Shown here piece by piece: positions 16,301 to 23,189 of a stretch of DNA of 50,789 bases; the stretch's first letter is position 1; each line of letters starts with the position of its first letter. The position numbers and the translations under genes were made by a program. Origin of the DNA: Sulfidibacterium sp964549335 (GTDB lineage Bacteria; Bacteroidota; Bacteroidia; Bacteroidales; F082); the NCBI GenBank assembly GCA_964549335.1, contig CAZJUQ010000024.1:1-50789 (forward strand), in the 5' to 3' direction. The notes beneath the pieces are model-generated. The model searched no databases and was not told the DNA's origin. It saw only the letters and a list, made by a program, of their open reading frames with translations.

Positions 16301-17666
16301 CATCCCTCCAAAAACCACGCAAATAATTGTAATATTCAGGAGCAATTCTCGGGTCGCCTTGCGGACCGGTACTGTTATTATGGTAAACGAAACGGCGCAT
16401 ACCGAAACGTTCGTCGTCAACAATACCGTTTCCGAAGTTTACTCCGTTGATACTTTCGTCACAAAGCTGTTTATAAATAACTTCTCCGGTATTGGGGTCA
16501 TAAACTTTTTCATATTTTGGATTATCAATTCCGTCGGGGTCCATGTATGGTCCTTGGAAAAAGTCAACACCGATTGCAGGAGGTTGGTCGCCGTACGATT
16601 CGGGTTCTCCGTTTCCGTCAACCTGTTTACCGTTGTAACAGTATCCCAGACCGCGTGCAACATCACAACCCACATAGTCGTCCCAAGCATAACCAAGGTC
16701 AGTATCTACCCACGGCGAGAAGTATGTTTGTGTCAGTTCAAAAGTAGAACGGTTAATAATTTCGTAACTGTAAAATGTCATGTTGTTAATAACATCGTTG
16801 GTGGCAAAAGCAAAAGCCTGTGCACGGATTTCCATACCGATAGCCGAACCTTTGGTTTCGGAATGGATATTACCTTTGTCGTTGAAAACCCACCACAGTG
16901 TTTGGTCACCCTTAATAACCTGGTCGGCAAGAATGGAACCGTAAATACTTCCTTCTATCTCTTCGTCCATTGTGGGGGTTTTGGTATGACAGAGCTCATT
17001 AGCAATATCATAGTAGGGATAATCACCCATCAGCGGGTTATATTCACCGTCACCGTCATTATCGTAAAAAGGAGCGAGGTAGTAACTTTGTCCCCGGCTC
17101 GGGTCACCGTGTGCAGGCCAATCCATAATCTCTTTGGGAATGGTGTAATTTTCGTCGGGCACAAAAACGCCTGTTTCAGGATCGGTGTGCGACAAAAACT
17201 CATCCACCATTGCACGGTTCATTTTAAACAATTTATCGTATTTGGCACAAACATCATTGTCAATGGCAGCAGTACCGTCTATGGTAAGAGGTCCCGTCCA
17301 GTAATCGACACCTATTCCCCTGTAACGCAAAGCGGCAAGTTTCAACTGGTTGTTAATATCCAAGCCACCAATCCACAACGAACCCGAAAACATAGATGTA
17401 GCGGAACCGTTTTTAGGGATAAAGTATTTTGAGCCTGTACCTCCCGGGAGGTCCCACCACATATCGCCGCCTGTATTGATACGTGCGCGCACATTGTTTA
17501 TATCAAGCCACTCATAACTTGCAGCGGGTGCACAACCCGCCGTGGTTTGTTTTAGTCTTGCTTTTTTGTAATTAACGGTATCGGTCACCAATTCCCTGGC
17601 AAAAACATGTACCGAAACAAAAGCCGTTAAAACTATCAGAGTTAAAATTCGGGAAATATTTTTCAT
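13338..17666 (-). CDS. 1442-residue secreted surface protein with T9SS-like C-terminal domain
   Basis: The protein has a signal peptide (MKNISRILTLIVLTAFVSVHVFA) and a large, Asp/Asn/Gly/Tyr-rich extracellular body. The early segment YDNDGDGEYNPLMGDYPYYD looks like a calcium-binding Asp-rich loop. No enzyme family is recognisable. The last 100 residues resemble a type A sorting domain: NIVPNPYYAYSDYE, the strand CDITIYNVSGVKVKQF, then SGGVYYIHIKAPEGERV. It ends, however, with IKWFAVLRIPDLNTF, an extension past the usual basic end. It lies 49 bases after a TonB-dependent receptor and 43 before a PorV-like gene, so all three are probably one transcript. I infer a surface complex built by the type IX route; ligand unknown. 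Confidence 0.7.
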   Translation of the reverse strand: MKNISRILTLIVLTAFVSVHVFARELVTDTVNYKKARLKQTTAGCAPAASYEWLDINNVRARINTGGDMWWDLPGGTGSKYFIPKNGSATSMFSGSLWIGGLDINNQLKLAALRYRGIGVDYWTGPLTIDGTAAIDNDVCAKYDKLFKMNRAMVDEFLSHTDPETGVFVPDENYTIPKEIMDWPAHGDPSRGQSYYLAPFYDNDGDGEYNPLMGDYPYYDIANELCHTKTPTMDEEIEGSIYGSILADQVIKGDQTLWWVFNDKGNIHSETKGSAIGMEIRAQAFAFATNDVINNMTFYSYEIINRSTFELTQTYFSPWVDTDLGYAWDDYVGCDVARGLGYCYNGKQVDGNGEPESYGDQPPAIGVDFFQGPYMDPDGIDNPKYEKVYDPNTGEVIYKQLCDESINGVNFGNGIVDDERFGMRRFVYHNNSTGPQGDPRIAPEYYNYLRGFWRDGTPMMYGGTAYVGGPGTVGPVCDFMFPGDSDPCNWGTGGIPPNGGYTQNGFYWTELTGNNGGPNPPGDRRFMQSAGPFTLKPGAVNYITVGIPWARATSGGPWASVELLRVVDDKCQALFDNCFKVIDGPSAPDLTFRELDKELIVYLSNSPSSNNYHESYSEYDPNILQPDPNDPTKRNDSIYRFEGYQIFQLRDKNVSVDELFDPDKARLVFQCDVKNGVKKIVNYTYNDAIGANVPQIMVEGGDNGIKHSFILKQDAFAKGDVSLVNNKVYYYMALAYAYNEYLPYTDDPGVLNGLFGQKKPYLAGRKNIKLYKAMPHKIVNGILAHGNYGDQPQTTRLAGTGNGGQNLELSKETVEEILSKPPASETNVYGSPDYPISYNPVYKVNGGPVNVSVIDPLNVVEADFELLFDSLYYVKMDNVTGRPEIHGDTASKLVSRWVLINKTTGEKYYSDTTIQIDNDQLFLDLGLAVEIYQPYNPGPYKVGVNGSQRSMYAILAKDNGFINSSVVYSDTSHQWLSGIPDMDIPGSPLNWIRAGVYKAGAGGNPADDDWNMSTDPDRPWDPNEFYEKIIGGTWAPYALCSYGNSLNLPGSGGTQSELGPALSLTSKGTNMNDISSVDIVLTPDKSKWTRCPVIEMCYDPLLAQGNANMFGLRSAPSVDKDGNPATIGSGPSDNPEDPNYIMDHGMGWFPGYVIDVESGERLNVMFGEDSYLDDMNGRDMLFNPTARDPKLSPFADPNIYRYPGGEPVFGGKHFVYIMKHDYTEAGQGAVFNSPAYDAGAYAAHVLDTIFNSVYKVFLNSFYKQVMYVGMPMGVKGEDWLANEVTLKIRVSKPYARYFNGWAPDSLYDGIDYNNFYPAYAFSTNGIATEYSNPEKQETDLDLINIVPNPYYAYSDYEHNALDNRVKLTNLPEKCDITIYNVSGVKVKQFTKDTPLTTIEWDLKNFAGVPISGGVYYIHIKAPEGERVIKWFAVLRIPDLNTF

Positions 17667-17715
17667 AACAAATATATTTTCTTTTTATTATAAGTCTGTT
17701 AACCTATTTCATCAA

Positions 17716-20700
17716 TTAAAAGTTAAACATCATACCAAAACGAATTTGTCTTGGAGCACTGTAATTATACGGGCTGTCAACATAAATGCTGTACAAATCG
17801 ATGAACGATTGAGGATCAAGCTGGTCGTGAATTTCACGTTGCCATTCGGGAGCCGAAAGATAACCGTCGTCATCGGGGTTACCGGTATAAGGATAAACAT
17901 GAATGGCGTTGCGGGTATTAAGAAGGTTAAGAATCTGGAAATAAACATTCATTGAATATTGTTTTCCGTTCTCTCTTTTCTTGAAATAAATGTCTTTGTC
18001 AATACGGAAGTCCATACGGAACTGCCATGGCAAACGTGAACCGCCGTAAGTACCTTTTAACAAACGCGTACCTCCCGAAATTGGAGAAGTGGGATGTAAA
18101 GCAGCCGTATAAGGTGTACCCGAACCGCCGGTAACGGTAAGGTTAAATCCCGTGTTGGCCAACAAATCTATTGGAGGTTTATCTTTTTTATCGCGATTGA
18201 TACGCGGTCCGTTATACTTTTTGCCGCCACCGTAACGGTAATCAAGAACTATATTAAATTGATGGCGTCTGTCCCAAGGCATGGGATATGTTGAACGCAA
18301 GTTAGGCAATCCTGCCGCAATAAGCGAGGCAGCCGTCGTGGTGGACGAACCTGTAGCGTCGGCAAATTGCAAGGTATATGCCGCTCTTAAACGTACATTG
18401 TTGGTACGGCGCAAATCGTATTCCACGGTCAAACCTTTTACGGTTCCGAAGTCGAGGTTGTTGTACGATGTATAATCTTTCGGGTAAGCACCGTTGAAAC
18501 GGAACAACTGAATCATGTTACGCATCTCTTTGTAAAAAGAGGTAATACTCAGCGAAGAGGTATTTGTCAACTTTTGGGTAAATCCCAATTCATAGTCAAT
18601 GGTTTTGGTAGGTTTAAGCGAAGGATTGTTAATTGTTCCTCCGACAGTGTTAAAATAGTAGTATGTTGCGGGACTTGAGAACACATTACTTGTAGGACGT
18701 TGTGTCAATACATCGTAATGGGCAAAGAACAATGCCTCGTCCGAAATCGGGAATGAGAATGAGATACGCGGCATAACATTGATTTGCGGGTCGTAATCTT
18801 TAAACGAATTTATATCTACCCTGTCCTGGTCGGGGTTTTGCAATATGGGAGAAATACCGCTACCCACATCCAATACCGTCGGGTCTTGAATTTCGACTCC
18901 TTCGGCATTATACCAAATATTGCCGTTACGGTATCCCACTATTCTGCTGGGGTTGTTAACCTGATTGGCATAAACTATAAAATCGGAACCCATGTTAGAT
19001 GGATGACTTACCGGTTGACCTTCAAGTTCGGTAACCTCCGAAACCGTTTTAGCGGGATAAAGGAGATAGGGGTCTTTCAAAACCTTCTGGTTGGCATCGA
19101 AACGGTCAACACGAACACCCACGTTAAACACAAGGTCTTTAAAAGCAAATTTGTCCTGAACATATCCTGCCATATAAATAGGCTGGTATGCACCTATCAG
19201 CTTTTCGGGACTATTAAAGAAATCTTCGTAAGAAGGTTGCCCCTTTATTTTATTTCCTTTGTAGTCGTAACCGTAATAACTGATATAGCTGTTACCCTCG
19301 TTCCAAAGTTCTTCGGGCGAGAACATTCCTATATCGAAAAGGTTTTGTCCCACATTAACGGAGTGCATGTTTCCGTTTTTGTCGTAATATTCTATAGTTC
19401 CTTCATCGTAGTCATAGGAGTCGATAACTATAAAATCGAGGCCGTCGGTGGGGAGTCCCATTTTTTCGCGCAAACTTTTATCGAAAATCCTCTGACGGTC
19501 GCCGTCGTATTTTCTGTAATATATTATGGTGTCAACATAACCGCCGTGATTTATTGCAATGGGGTTGTCTTTGTCGAGCTCTCTTATATGGAAGTTTGTC
19601 AAACCTCTCATCAGGTTCCAAAGTCCGTTGGTAGCCCAACCAATACCCCTGCTCACGCGCTGTTCGTATTGAAAACCGAATTTCAAAGCATGATTTCCTA
19701 TATCGAGCGAAGCATCAGCTTTTACGGTATATTGCTCGCTTTCGTTTTTGCTGTAACCGGTTTGATTTACGCCTGCAACCTGGTACAAGCCGTAAATACT
19801 ACCGGGGCTGTCGCCGTTCATTAAACCGCCGCCGAGACGTATTTGGTCGATATTTTGATAATTACCTTGCGGCTGCCCGGCAAAGATGTTGTAATAGTTA
19901 TTGGTATATTCGGCTATCAAGGGGTTGTAGTCCTCGGGTTTCCATGTTGTCAGGGTGTCAAAATCCCACGAGTTAAGGACATAGACATTGTCGTAAAAAT
20001 GGCCGTTTACGGTGTCGCTTCCCAACTCGTAAGTGGGAGTTTTATAAGTCGAGAATTTACCGAGGTATCCGTACTTAAACAGATCGTCCCAATGGTTTTC
20101 GTCACCTCTTTCACCAAAAGTTTTTGTAAAGTCGAATTGTAAAGTGTAATAGAAGTTTTTAAATGCCGATTTGCTTTTGGCGTCGGTGGGGAAACGGTGG
20201 GTAAACCGCACGTAACCCCTGTAAGTCATATTTTTGCTCAAAGCATTTTTTTCGTAGTTGAACATGCTGCCACGGTACGAGAAACCTTTTCCTTGGTAGG
20301 CATAAAAACTACCGCCAAGAGTAAGTTGAATGTTTTCTGTAGTTCTAACATTTATATTACCCAACACGTTAACACTGTATCGTGCGGTATTTTTCGAATA
20401 AGGCAGCTTATCAATATCGCTTGCCCTGATAAAGGCGGCATTGGGGAAAGTTCCCGAACCCAAGCCGGAGGGACGCAACGGATTTTTCTTCAAATAGTCC
20501 AAAACATCGTCTTTTGCGTAATAATGTCCCGTAATAGCAGGGGCACCGTCTTGGTTATAATTAAAGTCGCCGGCGATAAAAAATCCGAGGAGGGCGGTAT
20601 TATTCTTGTTTTTACCTTTTATTAAGGGTCCCATAACATTAAATCCCAACCTGTTGTGACCGAAGGCGTCAAGCAGTTCGGAGGTTTCGAGTTCGAGTCC

Positions 20701-21396
20701 GGCACCGAATTGACGTGACGGTCCTTTAGTTGTTACGTTAATAACACCGGAAGTAACGTCGCCGTATTGAGCAGGCAAACCGCCGAGTACCACATCAATT
20801 TGTTCGATAGCCGACTGTGGCACACTCGAACTACCGATAACGCGAATACCGTCGATATACATTGCGGTGGCATCGGAACGGGCACCACGTACACTTCCGC
20901 GTTCACCGTCGGCAGAGAAAACACCTCCCACCGTAGTTGCCACGGCATTTGCATTACGGCGCGGCATTTTTGCCACCTCTTCTGCCGTAACGGAAGCTCC
21001 CGTTGCCGTTTCGTCTTTCGATATTAACGGCACTTTATAGTCAACTACTTCAACGGTTTCCAATGTTTCGGAAGTTGCCGTCATTTCAATGTTATAAAAC
21101 CTGATTTTATCAGCGGCAATATTAATGCCCTGAATAACAACCGTTTTATACCCCACAAACGACGCTTTCAAATCGTATTTTCCGGGAGGAATAGGTTTTA
21201 TTTGATAATTACCGTCGAAATCGGAGGTTGTACCTCCCACCTGTGTCCCCTTATTAACCAAAATAATATTGGCAAAGGGAATAGGCTCTTTGGTTTTCTT
21301 ATCAATAACCTTACCCTGCAAGGCTCCTTGCTGGGCATACATATACAAACTTGTTGTGAGAATTAACACAAAGGTTAGGAGTAATTTTTTTAACAT
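17716..21396 (-). CDS. TonB-dependent receptor with carboxypeptidase-regulatory-like N-terminal domain
   Basis: A 1226-residue outer-membrane receptor. A signal peptide (to about residue 21) is followed by a CarboxypepD-reg-like domain (GALQGKVIDKKTKEPIPFANI to about 110, with DFDGNYQIKPIPPGKYDL). The plug comes next (about 130-235: GSVRGARSDATAMYIDGIRVIG, then QIDVVLGGLPAQYGDVTSGVINV) and then a long 22-strand barrel ending in IRFGMMFNF. There is no SusD gene next to it. It is instead followed by a giant T9SS-type protein and a PorV-like protein, so it belongs to the non-SUS class and may work with that exoprotein. The transported molecule is unknown. No clear TAnnTTTG element is visible in the 66-base gap upstream. 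Confidence 0.9.
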   Translation of the reverse strand: MLKKLLLTFVLILTTSLYMYAQQGALQGKVIDKKTKEPIPFANIILVNKGTQVGGTTSDFDGNYQIKPIPPGKYDLKASFVGYKTVVIQGINIAADKIRFYNIEMTATSETLETVEVVDYKVPLISKDETATGASVTAEEVAKMPRRNANAVATTVGGVFSADGERGSVRGARSDATAMYIDGIRVIGSSSVPQSAIEQIDVVLGGLPAQYGDVTSGVINVTTKGPSRQFGAGLELETSELLDAFGHNRLGFNVMGPLIKGKNKNNTALLGFFIAGDFNYNQDGAPAITGHYYAKDDVLDYLKKNPLRPSGLGSGTFPNAAFIRASDIDKLPYSKNTARYSVNVLGNINVRTTENIQLTLGGSFYAYQGKGFSYRGSMFNYEKNALSKNMTYRGYVRFTHRFPTDAKSKSAFKNFYYTLQFDFTKTFGERGDENHWDDLFKYGYLGKFSTYKTPTYELGSDTVNGHFYDNVYVLNSWDFDTLTTWKPEDYNPLIAEYTNNYYNIFAGQPQGNYQNIDQIRLGGGLMNGDSPGSIYGLYQVAGVNQTGYSKNESEQYTVKADASLDIGNHALKFGFQYEQRVSRGIGWATNGLWNLMRGLTNFHIRELDKDNPIAINHGGYVDTIIYYRKYDGDRQRIFDKSLREKMGLPTDGLDFIVIDSYDYDEGTIEYYDKNGNMHSVNVGQNLFDIGMFSPEELWNEGNSYISYYGYDYKGNKIKGQPSYEDFFNSPEKLIGAYQPIYMAGYVQDKFAFKDLVFNVGVRVDRFDANQKVLKDPYLLYPAKTVSEVTELEGQPVSHPSNMGSDFIVYANQVNNPSRIVGYRNGNIWYNAEGVEIQDPTVLDVGSGISPILQNPDQDRVDINSFKDYDPQINVMPRISFSFPISDEALFFAHYDVLTQRPTSNVFSSPATYYYFNTVGGTINNPSLKPTKTIDYELGFTQKLTNTSSLSITSFYKEMRNMIQLFRFNGAYPKDYTSYNNLDFGTVKGLTVEYDLRRTNNVRLRAAYTLQFADATGSSTTTAASLIAAGLPNLRSTYPMPWDRRHQFNIVLDYRYGGGKKYNGPRINRDKKDKPPIDLLANTGFNLTVTGGSGTPYTAALHPTSPISGGTRLLKGTYGGSRLPWQFRMDFRIDKDIYFKKRENGKQYSMNVYFQILNLLNTRNAIHVYPYTGNPDDDGYLSAPEWQREIHDQLDPQSFIDLYSIYVDSPYNYSAPRQIRFGMMFNF

Positions 21397-21462
21397 AACA
21401 ACTATTTTATGTTTGACTTACTTTTTTAAAACTTTATTTATTCACAATTTAATAAAACAAAA

Positions 21463-21969
21463 TCAAAAAGAGGGGGGATTTAAAACGACATCGTAGATAA
21501 ATGCTTTACGAATATCGATTTTAACTCTCTTCTCTCTGTCTTCTCCGTTTTGTTTTACATTATAATTATTCAAATTTTCAGTTAATGACTCATTAAACAT
21601 GCTTTTAGTTGCGTCGAAAGGATTTTTGTTTTCCTCTTGCAAAACCATGTCGTCGTAAGAAAAAGCGGTCTCAAGAGTTTCGTAATCGTCGTCCGAGTCG
21701 TATCCGTTTTTTTCAACATTTTCATCAAAAGCCGCGGGAACCTCTTCGTCGTAAACATTTGCCGTTGCCTGTCCCGGTATATTATCCCCGATTGCATTAT
21801 CCAAACTTTGCAATAATGTATCGAAATAGGATTGTTTTTGCGGCTGATTTGCCTTTTTCTTTACATTAAATTCCGTTCTTTTTTGCGAAGATTTATACAC
21901 CGAAACCCCCAGCCAAACCAAGCCAAGCAAAACATACAACCAATCTCCCGACGCAAAATTTTTTAACAT
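21463..21969 (-). CDS. Small single-pass membrane protein of unknown function
   Basis: A 168-residue protein with one N-terminal membrane segment (WLYVLLGLVWLGVSVYKSS, residues 10-28), then a basic linker and a long acidic low-complexity region. It ends in KIDIRKAFIYDVVLNPPSF. A closing motif of the form D-L-R-K-A-x-I-Y-x-x-x-L-N is one I associate with small conserved Bacteroidota proteins of unknown role, so the tail is probably the functional part, perhaps a peptide that docks a partner. It lies 66 bases upstream of the TonB-dependent receptor on the same strand. I cannot assign a function. Confidence 0.55.
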   Translation of the reverse strand: MLKNFASGDWLYVLLGLVWLGVSVYKSSQKRTEFNVKKKANQPQKQSYFDTLLQSLDNAIGDNIPGQATANVYDEEVPAAFDENVEKNGYDSDDDYETLETAFSYDDMVLQEENKNPFDATKSMFNESLTENLNNYNVKQNGEDREKRVKIDIRKAFIYDVVLNPPSF

Positions 21970-22125
21970 CTTTTAATGAAAATTTTGAAAGCACTAAAAT
22001 AGAAATTTATAAAATACCTACACCATTTTATATAAATAATTTTTTTCAACCGGCAGGTAAAAACCGGTAATTCGGCTTAACGTACTGTGTTTAAAGGTGG
22101 TACGCTTATTTAAAAACTTTTTTAA

Positions 22126-22506
22126 TTATTTATTTGTTTTGCGCAACGAGGCTACTTCCCATATGGTAATAAGGAGGTAATAAACAAAAAAGGTGATGGT
22201 AAAAGAGGCCGCTTGCTCTTTATGGGTATAGGCAAAAACAAAAATTATTGCCGTGAAAATAATCAATCGTGAGAAGTTCAATAACATAAAAACATTTGCA
22301 AAACGCGATATCTTCTTTTCGATACTGTTCGACAATACCAGAAATGAAGCTGCTGTTACAAAATAAAGGAACAACAAAATAGCCCAATACCACCTGTTGA
22401 TGTTAATTCCGGGCAAGTAAGCGTAAAAGATAAAACCTGCAACTAATAACACGAGAGAATAAATACTAAAACCGGGTATAAATTTTTTAAATGTATTACC
22501 AAACAT
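22126..22506 (-). CDS. Four-helix membrane protein, AtpI-like accessory of ATP synthase loci
   Basis: A 126-residue protein with four predicted membrane helices (about residues 13-32, 38-58, 70-90 and 98-118). It starts 12 bases after atpZ, overlaps nothing and has no known catalytic motif. In Bacteroidota a small four-helix protein in this place, after atpZ, is usually followed by atpB (subunit a), and by analogy it may help assemble the c-ring or carry ions. Here no ATP synthase subunit gene follows: the next gene on the strand, after 156 bases, is an unrelated single-pass membrane protein. The call rests on position and topology. Confidence 0.55.
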   Translation of the reverse strand: MFGNTFKKFIPGFSIYSLVLLVAGFIFYAYLPGININRWYWAILLFLYFVTAASFLVLSNSIEKKISRFANVFMLLNFSRLIIFTAIIFVFAYTHKEQAASFTITFFVYYLLITIWEVASLRKTNK

Positions 22507-22518
22507 AATGGATTTGTG

Positions 22519-22746
22519 TTATTTATTGTTTTTAAATATTTCACGCATACCGTAAATTACCGATAAAATAACGAATAACACGGTAAATGAGACCGTGAAA
22601 ACCGGGAAGTCCCACTTGAGCCAACCGTCCAGGGCTTTTCCGCCAAAGGCTCCCGCCACCACTATAATTATCATTTGAAAAGCGAGCGAAGAGTATTTGG
22701 CATAAAATTTCAGGGGACTGTCGTTATTTTTGTTTTTTTCCGTCAT
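22519..22746 (-). CDS. atpZ: AtpZ/AtpI family protein
   Basis: From the ATG at 22746 the protein has 75 residues and two membrane helices: YSSLAFQMIIIVVAGAFGGKALDGW and FPVFTVSFTVLFVILSVIYGM. The glycine-rich first helix with GGKALDGW is the AtpZ signature. AtpZ with AtpI is thought to supply Mg or Ca ions for F-type ATP synthase assembly. An upstream ATG at 22794 exists but would overlap bactofilin by 71 bases; the chosen start overlaps it by 23, typical of coupled genes. The neighbours are bactofilin and a four-helix protein; ATP synthase subunits are absent from the window. Confidence 0.8.
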   Translation of the reverse strand: MTEKNKNNDSPLKFYAKYSSLAFQMIIIVVAGAFGGKALDGWLKWDFPVFTVSFTVLFVILSVIYGMREIFKNNK

Positions 22747-23092
22747 TGGGGGAGGTTTTGTCACCCATTTTGCAATTTCCCGAAAATTCGGCACCCGGCT
22801 CTATAGATATTTTTTTTGTAACGATGTTGCCGTTCATTTTAGCCGTCTCCTTCAAAACTATCAATTCTTCAATATCCATGTCCGCTTTCACGGTTCCCGA
22901 AATATCGGCATTTTTACATTTTATGTTTCCCTCCACATAACCTTCGGTGCCAACCACAATTTTACCCTGGGTAACAATACTGCCCGAAATACGTCCGTCA
23001 ATACGTAAATCGCCTTTCGATTCGATTTCTCCGTTAATTTTTGTACCCGCGGCAATATGATTATGTCCGTTTTCTTTGGATTTTGAACTCAT
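22724..23092 (-). CDS. Bactofilin (polymer-forming cytoskeletal protein)
   Basis: The 122-residue protein has a short charged N-terminal tail, then the bactofilin beta-helix (about residues 13-110). This shows as rungs of regular hydrophobic spacing: TKINGEIESKGDLRIDGRISG, then KIVVGTEGYVEGNI, ADISGTVKADMDIEEL and GNIVTKKISIEPGAEF. Bactofilins polymerise without nucleotide into filaments that organise cell-wall or appendage machinery at the membrane. It lies 97 bases after porW and overlaps atpZ. A -7 element in the gap could give the bactofilin-atpZ part its own transcript. Confidence 0.9.
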   Translation of the reverse strand: MSSKSKENGHNHIAAGTKINGEIESKGDLRIDGRISGSIVTQGKIVVGTEGYVEGNIKCKNADISGTVKADMDIEELIVLKETAKMNGNIVTKKISIEPGAEFSGNCKMGDKTSPNDGKKQK

Positions 23093-23151
23093 TTTTTATT
23101 TAAACTTTTAAGTGTTAAGCATTTATTTCTTCCCAGAATAAAAACAAACTC

Positions 23152-23159
23152 CAAAAATA
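23152..23159 (-). promoter_or_regulatory. Candidate -7 element (TATTTTTG) before bactofilin
   Basis: On the minus strand TATTTTTG matches TAnnTTTG and lies in the 97-base gap after porW, about 60 bases before the bactofilin ATG. No -33 element is clear. Confidence 0.35.
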
Positions 23160-23189
23160 GTAATATTTTTCCTGTTTGGAAAAAAAATT

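Noticed and set aside
16158..17432. A 424-codon plus-strand open frame opposite the giant T9SS-type gene
   Set aside because: Its product is Val/Thr/Asn-rich with no domain and lies fully antisense to a gene with signal peptide and sorting domain; it is a shadow produced by codon bias.
18784..19824. A 346-codon plus-strand open frame opposite the TonB-dependent receptor
   Set aside because: Fully antisense to the receptor barrel; composition mirrors the complement of the real codons and shows no family.
22041..22072. Possible hairpin with ACCGG/CCGGT arms after the AtpI-like gene
   Set aside because: Only 5-bp arms, long loop and no T run; below what I would call a terminator.
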